In this document: positions 9,258-18,710 of the stretch, in pieces
Position numbering within the stretch: position 1 is the stretch's first letter
Layout: every line of letters starts with the position of its first letter
Assembly: GCA_900208305.1 (NCBI GenBank)
Contig: OAPG01000001.1
Location: 186,001 to 250,000, forward strand
Direction: 5' to 3'
Source of the DNA: Melanopsichium pennsylvanicum
Lineage: Eukaryota > Basidiomycota > Ustilaginomycetes > Ustilaginales
DNA: 64,000 bases
The notes under the pieces: generated by a model
What the model was told of the DNA's origin: nothing
The model's input: the letters and a program-made list of their open reading frames with translations, nothing else
The model's database searches: none
Program-made: the position numbers and the translations under genes

Positions 9258-10988
9258 ATGAGCGATCCTGGCTCCTCTGCTCCACCTATCGACAACGATC
9301 CCGTATACGATGGAGATCTCTGGTCGTTTTCTGCCTTCTTCCCTCCACCCTATCGCGTTTTGCTTTTAGCATCCATCGGATTGCTCCTCTTCGCCATCAA
9401 CGTTAAAGTGTTACAAGAAAAGCGTATAGATCTATTCACCCTATTCCGTGCAGATGAGGCGGAAAAGAAACGTGTACCGCCTCCCGCTGGTGGGTTTCAC
9501 AGAAGCACCACTGGTGCTACCACTCAATATGGCAGTTATCACAACGTCAATCCCTCTTCCTCCTCCTCGGCGTCTTCGGCTTCTACCATTTCAACTTTAA
9601 CATCAACTCCAAATCAATCGATTCTACCAACGGTACGTCCATACGCATCGTCATCTCTGGTGACAATGTTGACCACAAAACCACTCTTCACGTTTGGGCT
9701 GGTCCAACTCATCTGGTCGCTTCTCGGTTGGGCTTCGTATCGATTCTACGTCGATAGCTTACAAGGTGATCCGAGAGGTCGACATGCACAAGCGCTTCAA
9801 GGAATTTGCGTGCTCGGCTCGTTTTTGGCTCTTCTTTGGCCGGGAACGTTGTTCTTCAAACCCATGCGCAAATCTTTTGGAAGATCCCTCTTGCTCATCC
9901 TCTCACCTTCGCTCAACCAACCGGTTACATTTAGCGATGTGGTACTCGCAGATATTTTAACTTCGTTTGCCAAAGTTCTAGGAGACGTTTGGTTGACAGC
10001 ATGCTTCCTCGTACCTCGAAAAGAACATCATACGTGGTGGAACGGTAAAGGATCCATCGCTGTACCTTTACTCATCTCGCTACCGTATGCGGTTCGATTT
10101 CGACAGTGTCTTTCAGAGTACTTTGTCTCGTCTTCAATCGACACTTCAGAAGGAGGAGGGGGGGTAATGATGAGCAAAATACGAAACAAGAGGCCGTTGT
10201 GGAACGCACTAAAATACGCAAGTGCTTTTCCGGTTATATGGCTGAGTGCTTGGTACGAGGCGGATAAGAACCCTGTGCATCATCAACAAGATGGTAAGGA
10301 AGCGCAAGTGGGGGGAAGGTATTTGATGTGGTTGTTGGCGGTGATTGTGAATTCTGTGTTTAGTTTCTGGTGGGATATTACGAATGATTGGGGCTTGAGT
10401 TTACTTTTACCGGCAAATATGGGGAGTGTAAGTCAAATGGCACAGAATGCGGTTCACCTTCATAGAAGAGGGTTGAGTTATATGCCTTTACCAGTGAGTG
10501 AAGAAGCACATGCTTTGCCCATGAACAACATGATGTTGACTCAAACGCCTCAAGAGAAACCTAGCTTGACATCAGCTACAATTGCAACCCAAACAGTTGG
10601 ATCGTTGGCAGTTGCACCCAACACCAATCCTTCCGGCGGACCTGCTTCTACAAGCGCAAACGTAAACGCAAACGCGAATGGTGCAAGACAAGCGAGACAT
10701 GGGAGAAATCTGAGTACTATGGAAAGACTTTTACGACCAACACCTGCATTGATGTTTTCAAGTTGGATGTATCAAGTTGCGATTGCTTTGGATTTGTTGT
10801 TGAGGTTTTTTTGGAGTTTAAAGTTGAGTAGTCATTTGCATCATTTGGTTGAATGGCAGGGGGGGATGTTTACTATGGAATTGTTGGAGATTTTGAGGAG
10901 ATGGGTTTGGGTATTTTTCCGCGTGGAATGGGAGGTGGTGAGAAGAAGGGATGTTTTAAAAAAATCTCATCATGTTGCGATAGATTAA
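9258..10988 (+). CDS. ERD1: EXS-domain protein, ERD1-like
   Basis: 576 residues from the ATG at 9258 (16 more residues would need a GTG start). The protein has a membrane segment at about 30-50, a Ser-rich cytosolic loop, then an EXS-type membrane domain. Family-like blocks are FKPMRKSFGRSLLLILSP, FSDVVLADILTSFAKVLGD, VNSVFSFWWDITNDWGL and a C-terminal ELLEILRRWVWVFFRVEWE. EXS proteins include yeast Erd1, a Golgi phosphate transporter needed for retention of ER proteins and glycosyltransferase recycling, and the phosphate exporter Xpr1. Absence of an N-terminal SPX domain favours ERD1 over Xpr1/Syg1. A poorly conserved Ala/Asn-rich insert sits at about residues 420-490. Confidence 0.85.
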   Translation: MSDPGSSAPPIDNDPVYDGDLWSFSAFFPPPYRVLLLASIGLLLFAINVKVLQEKRIDLFTLFRADEAEKKRVPPPAGGFHRSTTGATTQYGSYHNVNPSSSSSASSASTISTLTSTPNQSILPTVRPYASSSLVTMLTTKPLFTFGLVQLIWSLLGWASYRFYVDSLQGDPRGRHAQALQGICVLGSFLALLWPGTLFFKPMRKSFGRSLLLILSPSLNQPVTFSDVVLADILTSFAKVLGDVWLTACFLVPRKEHHTWWNGKGSIAVPLLISLPYAVRFRQCLSEYFVSSSIDTSEGGGGVMMSKIRNKRPLWNALKYASAFPVIWLSAWYEADKNPVHHQQDGKEAQVGGRYLMWLLAVIVNSVFSFWWDITNDWGLSLLLPANMGSVSQMAQNAVHLHRRGLSYMPLPVSEEAHALPMNNMMLTQTPQEKPSLTSATIATQTVGSLAVAPNTNPSGGPASTSANVNANANGARQARHGRNLSTMERLLRPTPALMFSSWMYQVAIALDLLLRFFWSLKLSSHLHHLVEWQGGMFTMELLEILRRWVWVFFRVEWEVVRRRDVLKKSHHVAID

Positions 10989-11178
10989 GATCAAAACGTC
11001 AAAACATGTGAAATCGATCGTTGAACAGCTTCGAGTTCTTCTTGCGCTGGGTAAAACAGGGTTAAATGGAGTGTTTGATATATTGAGATTGCGTTTTGCA
11101 TTTGCACACCACAACGAGTGATATAAGCAAGCATGGCCAAAAGATTGGAAATCCATCGGATAAAGGGAGAAGAAAGAA

Positions 11179-11835
11179 TCATTCCTGTTTATCCAACCAA
11201 CCAACTCCGTTAGCACGCAACTTTCTTTCGAGCTGTTCCAACCATTTCTGTAACAAAGGTACAGTTTGGGGAGCCGAATCGGGAGCGAAGGAGCTCAAAT
11301 AGGCGAAAGCATTTTTTGCCACTTTGGGAGCGAGTTGTAATGCTGCAGCTGTTAGTTCTGAACCTTGGATGCCAGGAGTGTTGAGACCAAAGTTGGTGTC
11401 AGCGATCCCTTTTAAAGTTTGAGGTATTGAAACGTTTTGATGTTGCTGTGATTGTTGTAGTGAGGCGATTTGTGTATCGACGATAGAGTCGGGTTCGATG
11501 CTAATTCCGAGGTTAGCAGTGCAAGTTGGATCGAGAGGGAGAGTGTTGGGTTTGGAAACTTTGAAAATGGCACTTGGTTTTGTGTTTTTCAAACAGCCCA
11601 AGAGCTTCCATTCGGTACCAGGATTTGAAGAAGAAGAGGAAGAGGAAGAAGAGGATGAGGGCCAGTTGAGATGTACGGTTGCGCCATAGCCAGGAGGAAA
11701 AGGTTGAATGCCAGTCATGAATACGACAACGTGATTTAGAGAAGATGCATTTTCGAGTGGGAAGACCAGATGCGTCTCATCGACCTGCTGTGGATTTGTG
11801 AGTGGCAGTCGGCCTGGTAGGACTACGGAGAACAT
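11179..11835 (-). CDS. OPI10: Hikeshi/OPI10 family protein
   Basis: 218 residues from the ATG at 11835. That start matches the family N-terminus (MFSVVLPGR, then QQVDETHLVF and NHVVVFMTG), whereas longer frames upstream look untranslated. Hikeshi carries Hsp70 into the nucleus on heat stress; the yeast homologue OPI10 was found through inositol excretion. The FxFPxGYGATVHLNWP-like strand is present as PFPPGYGATVHLNW. An 11-serine tract interrupts the next loop. The C-terminus holds the usual helical region ending in a WLEQLERKL segment. Divergent from NOP16 with 391 bp between starts. Confidence 0.9.
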   Translation of the reverse strand: MFSVVLPGRLPLTNPQQVDETHLVFPLENASSLNHVVVFMTGIQPFPPGYGATVHLNWPSSSSSSSSSSSNPGTEWKLLGCLKNTKPSAIFKVSKPNTLPLDPTCTANLGISIEPDSIVDTQIASLQQSQQHQNVSIPQTLKGIADTNFGLNTPGIQGSELTAAALQLAPKVAKNAFAYLSSFAPDSAPQTVPLLQKWLEQLERKLRANGVGWLDKQE

Positions 11836-12226
11836 TACTTTTTCGGGGCTCTGATGTATGCCTGAGACTGCAATTGGTTGTGTTGCTTGTGTTGAGAGTG
11901 TGGAGATAGGAAAGGATGATAAGCTATAAGGTCGAAAGCATAGTGTACCACAACGAGGTCGGAAGGAAATCACAATCACACTCCACATTTCTGCCTCTCT
12001 CGCTTCATCGGGAAGTCCAAATCGGGAGATTCATAACCGAATTCCGAAAATCATCCGCGCTCACGAAATTTTGCCATTCCAAAGGACCCTGCGTGACCAC
12101 CCAATTCCCAATCCACCACCCACCATCATCATTTCACTTGCCATCATCAGACAGATTACCATCTGAACACGATACCTCACAAAAACTTGCTTTCCCATTT
12201 AAAAGCGCTACAAATCAAAAATCGAA
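11836..12226. other. Divergent promoter, OPI10-like / NOP16
   Basis: 391 bp shared upstream region of two divergent genes. No consensus element could be assigned. Confidence 0.5.
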
Positions 12227-12973
12227 ATGGCCAATCCTCGTCAGCGCCGCAAAGCGCGCTCGGCATCTTCCCTCAAACCTTCTCTCAATGCCAAACGCCA
12301 GATGAAGAAGAGACTCGTTCGAGCACCTACTGTCCATGGACCCGATGTTTTGAAAGATAACTACGATCCTAAACTCACCCTTCGTCAGAATTACGCTCGA
12401 CTTGGTCTAATCCCTTCGCTCGATGTAAGACCCGATTCTGGCGGTGTTGAACGTCCCACCTCCCTCGCCTCTTCTTCTTCTTCTTCTTCTTCTTCTACAT
12501 CTAGCACTTGTGCTGTCGCCGCAGCGAATATTGATGTACCCGTTCGAAAAGGCATGGCTCGAGTTGTTCGTGATGCTCAAGGTAACATTATCAACATTAT
12601 TGAACCCCCCACATCCATTGATGATCAAGATCAAGAGACAACGGCTTGGGGTAAACCTCTTGCAACTAGCATCGCAGATGAAAAACTCATCGAAACTTAC
12701 ATGCCTCCATCTAAACAATCAAATACTACCAATGGTGCAGGTAGGAATCAAGTGGTTGAACAACTTGAAATCATGGCAGCAAAAGCGCAACGCGTACAAC
12801 GTCATACAAGTTCATTTGAAACTCAATGGTTGAAACGTTTGGTCGAAAAGTATGGATCGGATACAGAAGCCATGGCAAAAGATAGAAAGTTGAACATTTG
12901 GCAAAAAACGCAAGGGGAAATTAAGAGAGCTATTAACAAGGCTGGCGGTTTCGAGTTTTTTTTTCAATCCTAA
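12227..12973 (+). CDS. NOP16: Ribosome biogenesis protein NOP16
   Basis: 248 residues. A basic N-terminus (MANPRQRRKARSAS) and the block VLKDNYDPKLTLRQNYARLGL are typical of Nop16, a nucleolar factor of 60S ribosomal subunit assembly. The C-terminal helix region, ETQWLKRLVEKYGSDTEAMAKD followed by NIWQKTQGEIKRAI, is the other family signature. A polyserine tract (about residues 83-93, encoded by TCT repeats) and a low-complexity linker separate the two conserved ends. No intron is visible. The 3' end lies about 50 bp before the copia-type LTR at 13027. Confidence 0.92.
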   Translation: MANPRQRRKARSASSLKPSLNAKRQMKKRLVRAPTVHGPDVLKDNYDPKLTLRQNYARLGLIPSLDVRPDSGGVERPTSLASSSSSSSSSTSSTCAVAAANIDVPVRKGMARVVRDAQGNIINIIEPPTSIDDQDQETTAWGKPLATSIADEKLIETYMPPSKQSNTTNGAGRNQVVEQLEIMAAKAQRVQRHTSSFETQWLKRLVEKYGSDTEAMAKDRKLNIWQKTQGEIKRAINKAGGFEFFFQS

Positions 12974-13026
12974 CTTGTTGATACACATAGATACACAGAT
13001 AAATGAGAATAAGAATAATAATAAGT

Positions 13027-13263
13027 TGTAGGAATTGCTGTTTTTGACTATTGTGATTGCTAATGGTGTTGTATGTACATGAGTATTGGCTTTGCTTGAT
13101 CTAACGACTGAGCTAGCCGGGAGTCCTGAGCTAGCCGGAAGTCTTAGCTCCGAGCTATCGAATCTCATTGGTCAGTCTAAGGACTATGCGTCAGTCGGGC
13201 CAGTAGCGGTTGGTTCTATTAGGTCTTTGTCATGTAATGTTGGATTTTCATCGCTTCGCTTCA
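13027..13263 (-). repeat. Left LTR (3' LTR of the element)
   Basis: 237 bp, near-identical to 14720-14955. The first three bases in element orientation (TGA) also serve as the stop codon of the pol frame. Confidence 0.92.
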
Positions 13264-13890
13264 ACTGCCTCCCTCAACGGGCGAGATGGCTGGCCAACTT
13301 GGCCGTTGCGTCTGTGGCTGGATGAGACCCATGCCATTCCTTTCCTTTCGCAGTGACTCTTTTCCAACCGGTTTCGTAAAGATGTCTGCTAGGTTGTCCG
13401 CTGTGTTGATGTACTTGATGTTGATTTTGCCATCTTGCACGTTGTCTCGAATGAAGTGGTATTTGGTGTCGATGTGTTTGAGCTTCCAATTTTGCTGTGG
13501 ATCTTTGCTTACTTGTATGGTACCGGCGTTGTCAGACAGGATTGTTGGTGTTCCTGTATCAATTCCAATGGCCTTGAATAGTTGCTGAAAGAATAGTATT
13601 TCTCTTGCTGCTTCCGTTGCTGCAACAAATTCTGCCTCTACTGCTGAAAGGGCTGTGCAGCGCTGTAGAGCAGACTTCCAAGCTACTAGGTTCCCGTGGA
13701 CAAACACGGCCGATCCGGATGAGCTCTTTCTTTGAGTAGTTGGGTCGCTGGCCCAGTTTGCGTCGCTATGTGCCAGTAATTGCTCTTCTCCCTTTCTTGA
13801 GCCGTAGCGGAGACAAATGTCTTGCGTTTGGTCAAGATAATGTAGCACCTTCTGTGCTGCGTCAAAATGTTCCTTCGATGGCTGTGTCAT
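13261..13890 (-). pseudogene. copia pol remnant: RNase H domain
   Basis: About 209 residues, open from upstream of 13890 (SQFARYMTQPSKEH) to the stop in the LTR. Ty1/copia RNase H features are visible: AHSDANWASD, KRKSS-type GSAVFVHGN, the acidic SAVEAEFVAATEA, an LSDNAGT aspartate, KHIDTKYHFIRD and a C-terminal NLADIFTKP. This is the extreme C-terminus of the polyprotein. The upstream reverse transcriptase is absent, so it cannot be a functional enzyme on its own. Confidence 0.9.
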
Positions 13891-14674
13891 GTATCGTGCG
13901 AACTGACTTGATTCGACCTTCTAGCTCGGCTTTTTTATATTTCTTTGCTAGAGCGTGGTATGCGTATTCGTAGCTACATCCGGGACTGAATTCCTTTAGC
14001 GAGTCAACAGTGCTTTGGTATAGCCAGTCGGACCTCGTGCATCGGTAGAGCGTGGATTTCTTGAGCTTGTCGCTTAGACTATTGTCGCCGAGCCTGGCAG
14101 CATCATTCCAGATTTGGTTAAGTTCCTTGCCTAGATTTACGACGTTTCTGTTGATAAGTCTCACTTCGTGCACTCGGTCATGTATTGCTTCAAGTTCAAA
14201 TTCGTCATTGATGGTGAGGGCTTTCTTAAGTTTTTGGTATAGGGTGGATCCGAGCTGTTTGCCTTCGCCTTTCTTGCGTACGATATATGTATCGATCCTG
14301 CTCTCGGGGCTGTTGTCGCAGGCAGCGAGGATGAGGCCGAGTAAGTGTCGGTCGAGATCTTCGTCATATTTAGCGTCATCCTTAGGAATAGCGCCGGTAA
14401 GAATTTCGTCTGCGTTCTTGATTGTCTGAATGCAATCGATAAACTTAGGCTCCCAGATGGCCCAATTGTTTTCGTTGAGCTTGGTGATGTTGGAAATGAT
14501 GCTGATGACCGATCGCGGGATCTTGTCTGCTTCCCTAGGTTCTTGAGGTGCGTTAATGTTGATAAGGCTGAATGCCTTTTCGAGGACTTGGTCCTCACTC
14601 CAATCTTCATGGGCTGTGCGGATTAGTGTCATGGTGCGGTCGAGGAGGGCTATTGTGTCTACGCGGGGCAGCAT
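13862..14674 (-). pseudogene. copia gag N-terminal remnant
   Basis: 270 residues from an ATG at 14674, about 45 bp inside the 5' LTR. It resembles copia-type gag (helical, with ENNWAIWEPKFIDCI and a LYQKLKKALTI segment). It lacks the CCHC zinc knuckle expected further on and runs out of frame into the RNase H sequence near 13895-13930. The two frames overlap on the same DNA, so the junction is a deletion that does not preserve reading frame. Confidence 0.82.
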
Positions 14675-14719
14675 GCTGGCTTGAGTTGGGCTTTGCTGAG
14701 CTTCAGACTCTTAGTCAGT

Positions 14720-14955
14720 TGTAGGGATTGCTGTTATTGACTATTGCGTTGCTAATGGTGTTCTGTGTACATGAGTATTGGCTTTGCTTGATCTAACGAC
14801 TGAGCTAGCCGGGAGTCCTGAGCTGGCCGGAAGTCTTAGCTCCGAGCTATCGAATCTCATTGGTCAGTCTAAGGACTATGTGTCAGTCGGGCCGGTAGCG
14901 GTTGGTTCTGTTAGGTCTTTGTCATGTAATGTTGAATTTTCATCGCGTCGCTTCA
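14720..14955 (-). repeat. Right LTR (5' LTR of the element)
   Basis: 236 bp direct repeat of 13027-13263 with about 12 differences, including one 1-bp gap. Confidence 0.92.
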
Positions 14956-15314
14956 ACTGTTACTTGGCTGCTGAATAATATTTTGTTTAGGGATTTAAAC
15001 CCCCTTTTTTTCCCCTTTGCTTTCTTGTAACTTTTAGAGCTGACACACAATCGCATTCGTATTATTTACTTTTTTTTCTCTTCTTTCTTTCCATTTCTGC
15101 TCATACACCACCACCCTTCTCTGTCTCAAATTCGGATTGTTTTGGCTGTATCTCATTACCAACGAGAGATTTTATAACGCTATTCCACAATAATGCTTTG
15201 AGAAGAAAGCTTTCGATACGTAAGCTTATTCCGAAAGAAAAAAAATTACCTTGACAAAAGCGAAATTAGGTATCAATACTCAGTTTGAAATACTTTCTCT
15301 TTCCTCTTTCAACA
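14956..15314. other. Spacer between copia element and MoaC gene
   Basis: 359 bp, A/T- and pyrimidine-rich, containing the 3' flank of the leftward MoaC gene. No gene seen. Confidence 0.5.
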
Positions 15315-16953
15315 TCAACGTTGCCAATCGCCGCTCTTTCCTCCCATTTTTTTAATCACCATGATATGCCCGATCCTCATTTGTTTGCCTGCTACTGCTT
15401 TAACCATATCCCAGACCGTCAGACAAGCCACTGTGCAACCAGTTAATGCTTCCATTTCCACCCCAGTCTGTCCTGCTGTTCTTGCGGTACATTCGACGTT
15501 GATATAACTCTCTCCTCCTTCACCGTTGTCCATGATGTTTAAGTTCACTTGCACATGGGTCAAAGGCAGAGGGTGACAAAGTGGGATAAGATCGGCAGTG
15601 CGTTTGGCTGCCATAATCCCCGCCAATTGTGCAGTGTGTAAAACTGGTCCTTTACCAGATACTCCGCTCGACGTGGAGTCCGTGTTGCGAATAAGCTCAG
15701 CTGCGGAAGAGGGAAGGAAGATGCGACCGACAGCGGTGGCTGAACGATGTGTGGTGGGTTTAGGTGAAACATCGACCATGCTAGCTCCACCTCTTTGAGC
15801 GTCGATATGCGTGAGTCGGAGACCCTCATCGTGAGCACCGATGTTGCCAATGCTGCAAGTGATACCAATGGGCGAAGAAGAGGAAGCAGGCTGACAAGGG
15901 GACATGTCTGCAACGGCAGCAGCTCCAGCTTGAGCAAACATTTCCTCTTCTGATGACAGTTGAGTCTGCTGATTCAACAAGTCCGTGTTGGCAGCAAGGG
16001 CTTCATTGAATGTGAAAGGCTGCGATGTCGTTCGAGGGTATTGTTGCGGCTGCTGGTGCTGATGGTGTCGGTGCTGTGGAGCGTTGTGTGAATGCATCTG
16101 TGCGCTTTGCTCCCAAACCTGGTGCTGAGGCTGCATGTGTAGTCGTACAGCAAATTCAGCACTAGCTTCAGGATTGTCCACGAATGCATCAAGCGAAGAC
16201 CATGGTCCATCATCCTCTTCCCTTCGCCCTTGCATGTGTTTGGACCACTTCGCGCCTTGAACGCCATCGGCCAGATTGGCTCCGTTCAACGTTCCCTCCA
16301 TCACCATACCCTGACGTGGATCATCCATGCCCGTGCCCGTCGGGCCATTATACAACCCCATACCCAGGGGGTTTGGTGGCAGATCCGAAAACTTGACTCC
16401 ACCGCCAGCAATTGGCATCATCTTGGCATTCCTTGATGTTTTCAGTGTGGCTTTAACCGCAGCCGCACCGGCCTGTGCAAAAATCGCTTCCTCCATTGCT
16501 GCGATTGGATCCACGGGCCGTATCGGAGCAGAATGAGTCGGAGAGGAGGAGGAGGAGGGGGAGGAGGTAGTTGTCGGGTTTGGGTTGGCACTGGAATGAT
16601 GATTTAGATAGACCTGTTTATAAAGCGATTTATCCTGAAGATTCTCAAACGCTTTATCCAGATCTCCCCACGGATTGTCGTCGTCTTCTTCCTCTTCCTC
16701 CTCCTCTTCCTTCGTCCTGTTGATTCGCTTCGAGGATGTATGGTACTTTCTGGCTCCGGAGATCATAGAAGACCTCGAAAGTGGGGACGCTCGATTGCCG
16801 GGGCTGCGCTTGCTGAATGTGCCCAATGCAATGTTGTTCCGCTTGGACCACGATTCTGGTATGAGGTGCAAAAGATGATTGAAGTGGTGAGCGAGACACG
16901 AACTCGAAAGTTGGGTGTTGTGATGTGTACAAAGCTTGAGGCAGCTTACGCAT
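15315..16953 (-). CDS. Cyclic pyranopterin monophosphate synthase (MoaC/MOCS1B type)
   Basis: Proposed two-exon frame: ATG at 16953-16951 plus one base, intron 16856-16949 (94 bp, GTAAGC...CAG), then 16855-15315; 514 residues. The last ~160 residues are Moa[18 protein letters not shown], an [19 protein letters not shown] block, then [10 protein letters not shown] and a final [10 protein letters not shown]. It converts the MoaA product to cyclic pyranopterin, the molybdopterin precursor, in mitochondria. The N-terminus is basic with a presequence-like ARKYHTSS. A roughly 300-residue low-complexity linker follows, with a module present twice (see findings). The ATG follows the MoaA stop codon directly, so it may be translated from the same mRNA. 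A downstream ATG at 16766 is an alternative start. Confidence 0.85.
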
Positions 16954-18572
16954 TCAGCCGCCGATGGTAATCATGGGCCTGTTCAACGAGTTTGCCAACT
17001 CGGATGGATCTTTCATCCCTGCATGCTTAGCATGTTTTCTTCCTACTGCTGTGCCGATCAGCTGTAAGAGTTGCTCATCTGTCGCTGGCTCGCCGTTGGA
17101 GCCATTGGAGAGGCAAGGGATGGGACCAAAGCCGGTTCGTATCGCGTCGCGAAGGCTCACTTCTGCATTGCCAAACAAGCAGACCTGGATGGTAGCAAGA
17201 GAAAGATGGAACAAGGTGTCAGAATGTCGCCAAATGAGCAGAAGCGGGAAGCTTGGAAGAGAAACACCTGAAAGAGCAAGGGGGAAAAGCTTACCTTGAG
17301 ATTACCATCCGCGGTGATGCGGAGTCTGTTGCACGTACCACAAAAGTTATCCGTCATACTATGTAGTCGAAAAGAATGCAGACAGTTCAGTCATTGTTAG
17401 CGAGCAGCCTTTGATGTAGAGCGGTGGCGTGTGGCGGGGACGTACCTTGTGATGAAGCCGACGGTGCCCATATGGCCCGGCACACGCCAGTGCTTAGAAG
17501 TATCGTTGGGATCGTCACGCTTTCCATCGCGTTCAAAGGTGGGGAACTCTGTCTGTATAGTCTTGATCAGATCTGGGTAAGGTACGAGCTTCTGCACTTG
17601 CCACTTGTTGCCGTCGAAGGGCATGTACTGCAGGTTTATGTTTTCAAAGATTCCATGGAGAAGGGTAATCTCCTCGTCAGCACATGAACGTTTCCTTGAA
17701 CTGCTGGAGAAGGAACTACTTACCTCGATAAAACGGATTGTGACAGACTTGTGCTGGGTAAATCTGACGAAATCCACCACGTCTTTGGTGTCGTTGAGCC
17801 CCTTGATGACCACCACGTTGATCTTGACACTGTTGATGCCAAGCGCCAAAGCTCTGTCGATGCAGTCCATGACAGCTTGGTGGCCTCTGCGACGCGTCAT
17901 GAATTCGAACTTGAACGGGTCGAGCGTGTCCAACGAGACATTGAGGTGTGTCAAGCCGTTTTGCACCAAAGTATCGAGCTTTCGTCTGCCTAGGGCGATG
18001 CCGTTGGTGGTGATGCCGATCTGATCCAAGCCATGCTGTTTCAAGTCGTTGAGGCAAGATACAATATGGTGAAGATCTGAGCGTAAAGTTGGTTCTCCAC
18101 CGGTGAGGCGGATCTTATTGACTCCTTGGGAGACGAACAGGGATGCTAAGCGTTGAACTTCGGAGGTAGAAAGAAGGTTAGCCGAGGGTGTGAGGGATAC
18201 ACCATCTTCAGGCATACAATAGAGACAGCGAAGATTGCATTTCTCGGTGAGGGAAATACGCAGGTAGGTGTGTTGTCTCGAATGACGGTCTCGAAGGAGG
18301 TGGGAGGATGAGGGGGGCTCAAAATGACTGTCGACTTCCGAGATACGTTGGCGTGCTCTGAGATGTGACGCGATTGAAGTGAGGGTGGTTAGCGAAGGTT
18401 CAAACGATGAGGGATCGTGTTGCTTTCGTGGTATGACAGGCTCTGCAAGGGAGGACGAGCGATGAAAGTGACGCTGTTGTATAAATGACAAGTTTCTTGA
18501 GGGTGTGTTGATGGTGTGGCGAACGTTGCAAGACGCAACTGCACCTAGCCTACTCGGTCCGGCAAGCGACAT
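16954..18572 (-). CDS. GTP 3',8-cyclase (MoaA/MOCS1A type), radical SAM
   Basis: Four exons: 18572-17724, 17627-17446, 17358-17295, 17184-16954; introns of 96, 87 and 110 bp. The frame is continuous across all junctions, giving 441 residues. The enzyme starts molybdenum-cofactor synthesis, rearranging GTP with S-adenosylmethionine in mitochondria. The radical-SAM cluster is C112-x3-C116-x2-C119 (KCNLRCLYC) and the GTP-binding cluster is FCGTC...C with C-x2-C-x13-C spacing, split by intron 3. The C-terminus is the double glycine (TIGG) needed by MoaA/MOCS1A. A basic presequence (RHFHRSS) is at the N-terminus. The stop TGA touches the ATG of the MoaC frame. Exon borders are read by eye. Confidence 0.93.
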
Positions 18573-18651
18573 GGTGACGGTTTAGGATATGCTGCGGCTA
18601 ACAACAGACAAAGCGTACTGAAAAGATCAAGAATAGAGCGTCAAGAGAGAT

Positions 18652-18710
18652 GAATGAGAAGGACAAAGCTGAATGAGAAGGACAAAGCTGAATGAGAAGG
18701 ACAAACCTGA
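18652..18710. repeat. 19-bp tandem repeat, three copies
   Basis: Units GAATGAGAAGGACAAAGCT at 18652-18670, 18671-18689 and 18690-18708, the last with one change. They lie about 80-140 bp upstream of the MoaA start. Confidence 0.9.

Larger units (their letters stand above)
13027..14955 (-). mobile_element. Internally deleted Ty1/copia-type LTR retrotransposon
   Basis: Two direct repeats of 237 and 236 bp (13027-13263, 14720-14955) flank 1.46 kb read on the minus strand. In element orientation each LTR begins TGAAGCG and ends CTACA (TG...CA). A purine-rich stretch (complement of 13264-13278) abuts the 3' LTR, as expected for a polypurine tract. The interior holds a gag N-terminal part and the terminal RNase H of a copia pol, with protease, integrase and reverse transcriptase missing. 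No clear 5-bp target duplication was found. About 12 differences between the LTRs (roughly 95 % identical) suggest a fairly old insertion. Confidence 0.92.

Noticed and set aside
16954..18572. MoaA read as a frameshifted pseudogene
   Set aside because: All breaks coincide with GT...AG introns of 87-110 bp that restore the conserved frame and the C-x2-C-x13-C cluster exactly.
18652..18710. 19-bp repeats as a CRISPR-like array
   Set aside because: Units are head to tail without spacers, and the genome is eukaryotic.
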